A stretch of DNA of 64,000 nt from Agarivorans aestuarii (lineage in GTDB: Bacteria > Pseudomonadota > Gammaproteobacteria > Enterobacterales > Celerinatantimonadaceae), in the NCBI RefSeq assembly GCF_019670125.1, contig NZ_AP023033.1, positions 3,431,001 through 3,495,000 of the forward strand, in the 5' to 3' direction. Shown here piece by piece: positions 61,978 to 64,000 of this stretch; the first letter of the stretch is position 1, and every line of letters begins with the position of its first letter. The translations under genes and the position numbers were made by a program. Under the pieces are notes generated by a model, which saw nothing but the letters and a program-made list of their open reading frames with translations, made no database searches and had not been told where the DNA came from.

Positions 61978-64000
<2,023 letters not shown>

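Overview
The window reads as chromosomal DNA of a marine gammaproteobacterium, most likely Alteromonadales and possibly close to Agarivorans. This is inferred from the moderate GC content, the Vibrio/Shewanella-like gene families (Hut haem uptake, DUF3581, DUF1415, many chemoreceptors, EAL/GGDEF, imelysin iron locus) and the three tRNAs plus rRNA genes. No database search was possible, so the genus is a guess. Nearly all genes look intact; the only partial ones are at the two window edges.

Layout. 1-5.2 kb: a truncated TIM-barrel glycosidase-like gene, a small membrane methyltransferase pair, a 1.05 kb non-coding gap, a PLP deaminase and two exported proteins. 5.4-8.3 kb: a membrane protein and a chemoreceptor. 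8.4-14.3 kb: a LysR regulator divergent from a two-gene RND efflux system, then YbjQ. 14.5-17.2 kb: six small, same-strand genes of foreign character separated by palindromic sites that look like integron attC sites, that is, a short cassette array without a visible integrase. 17.4-24.3 kb: a complete haem import locus (hutZ, hutX / tonB-exbB-exbD-hutB-hutC-hutD) around a Fur box, closed by an AraC regulator. 24.6-28.9 kb: a tightly overlapping four-gene envelope operon (outer-membrane barrel, alpha/beta-hydrolase lipoprotein, DUF4056 lipoprotein, Omp85-like barrel). 29-33 kb: ribA, an EamA exporter and a PilJ-type chemoreceptor fused to a PilZ domain. 32.9-37.8 kb: a Fur-boxed minus-strand operon of imelysin, di-haem oxidoreductase, second imelysin and DUF1513 protein. 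38-47.5 kb: a MITE-like repeat, a small HTH-like protein, RidA with an FAD oxidase, tRNA-Trp, a chemoreceptor, TerB, tRNA-Thr, an LpxH-like phosphoesterase, a YvcK-like protein, DUF3581 and Lrp. 47.8-55 kb: tRNA-Phe, a second Omp85-like barrel, DUF4442, a PEP-CTERM protein, a gluconolactonase-like lipoprotein and a Fur-boxed TonB-dependent haem receptor. 55.1-61.5 kb: HDOD, DUF1415, LysR with two aldo/keto reductases, and an EAL-CBS-GGDEF protein. 61.55-64 kb: the 5S and the 3' two thirds of the 23S rRNA gene on the minus strand, with two terminators and a vestige of a second 5S.

How it works together. Three iron-linked loci carry recognisable Fur boxes: the hut cluster near 18.58 kb, the imelysin operon near 37.77 kb and the haem receptor near 52.83 kb. 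The receptor carries the FRAP/NPNL haem-receptor motifs, the tonB-exbBD genes would energise it, HutBCD would carry haem across the inner membrane, and HutX/HutZ would receive and degrade it. The candidate for something less described is the cassette-like block at 14.5-17.2 kb; the four-gene envelope operon at 24.6-28.9 kb is the second.
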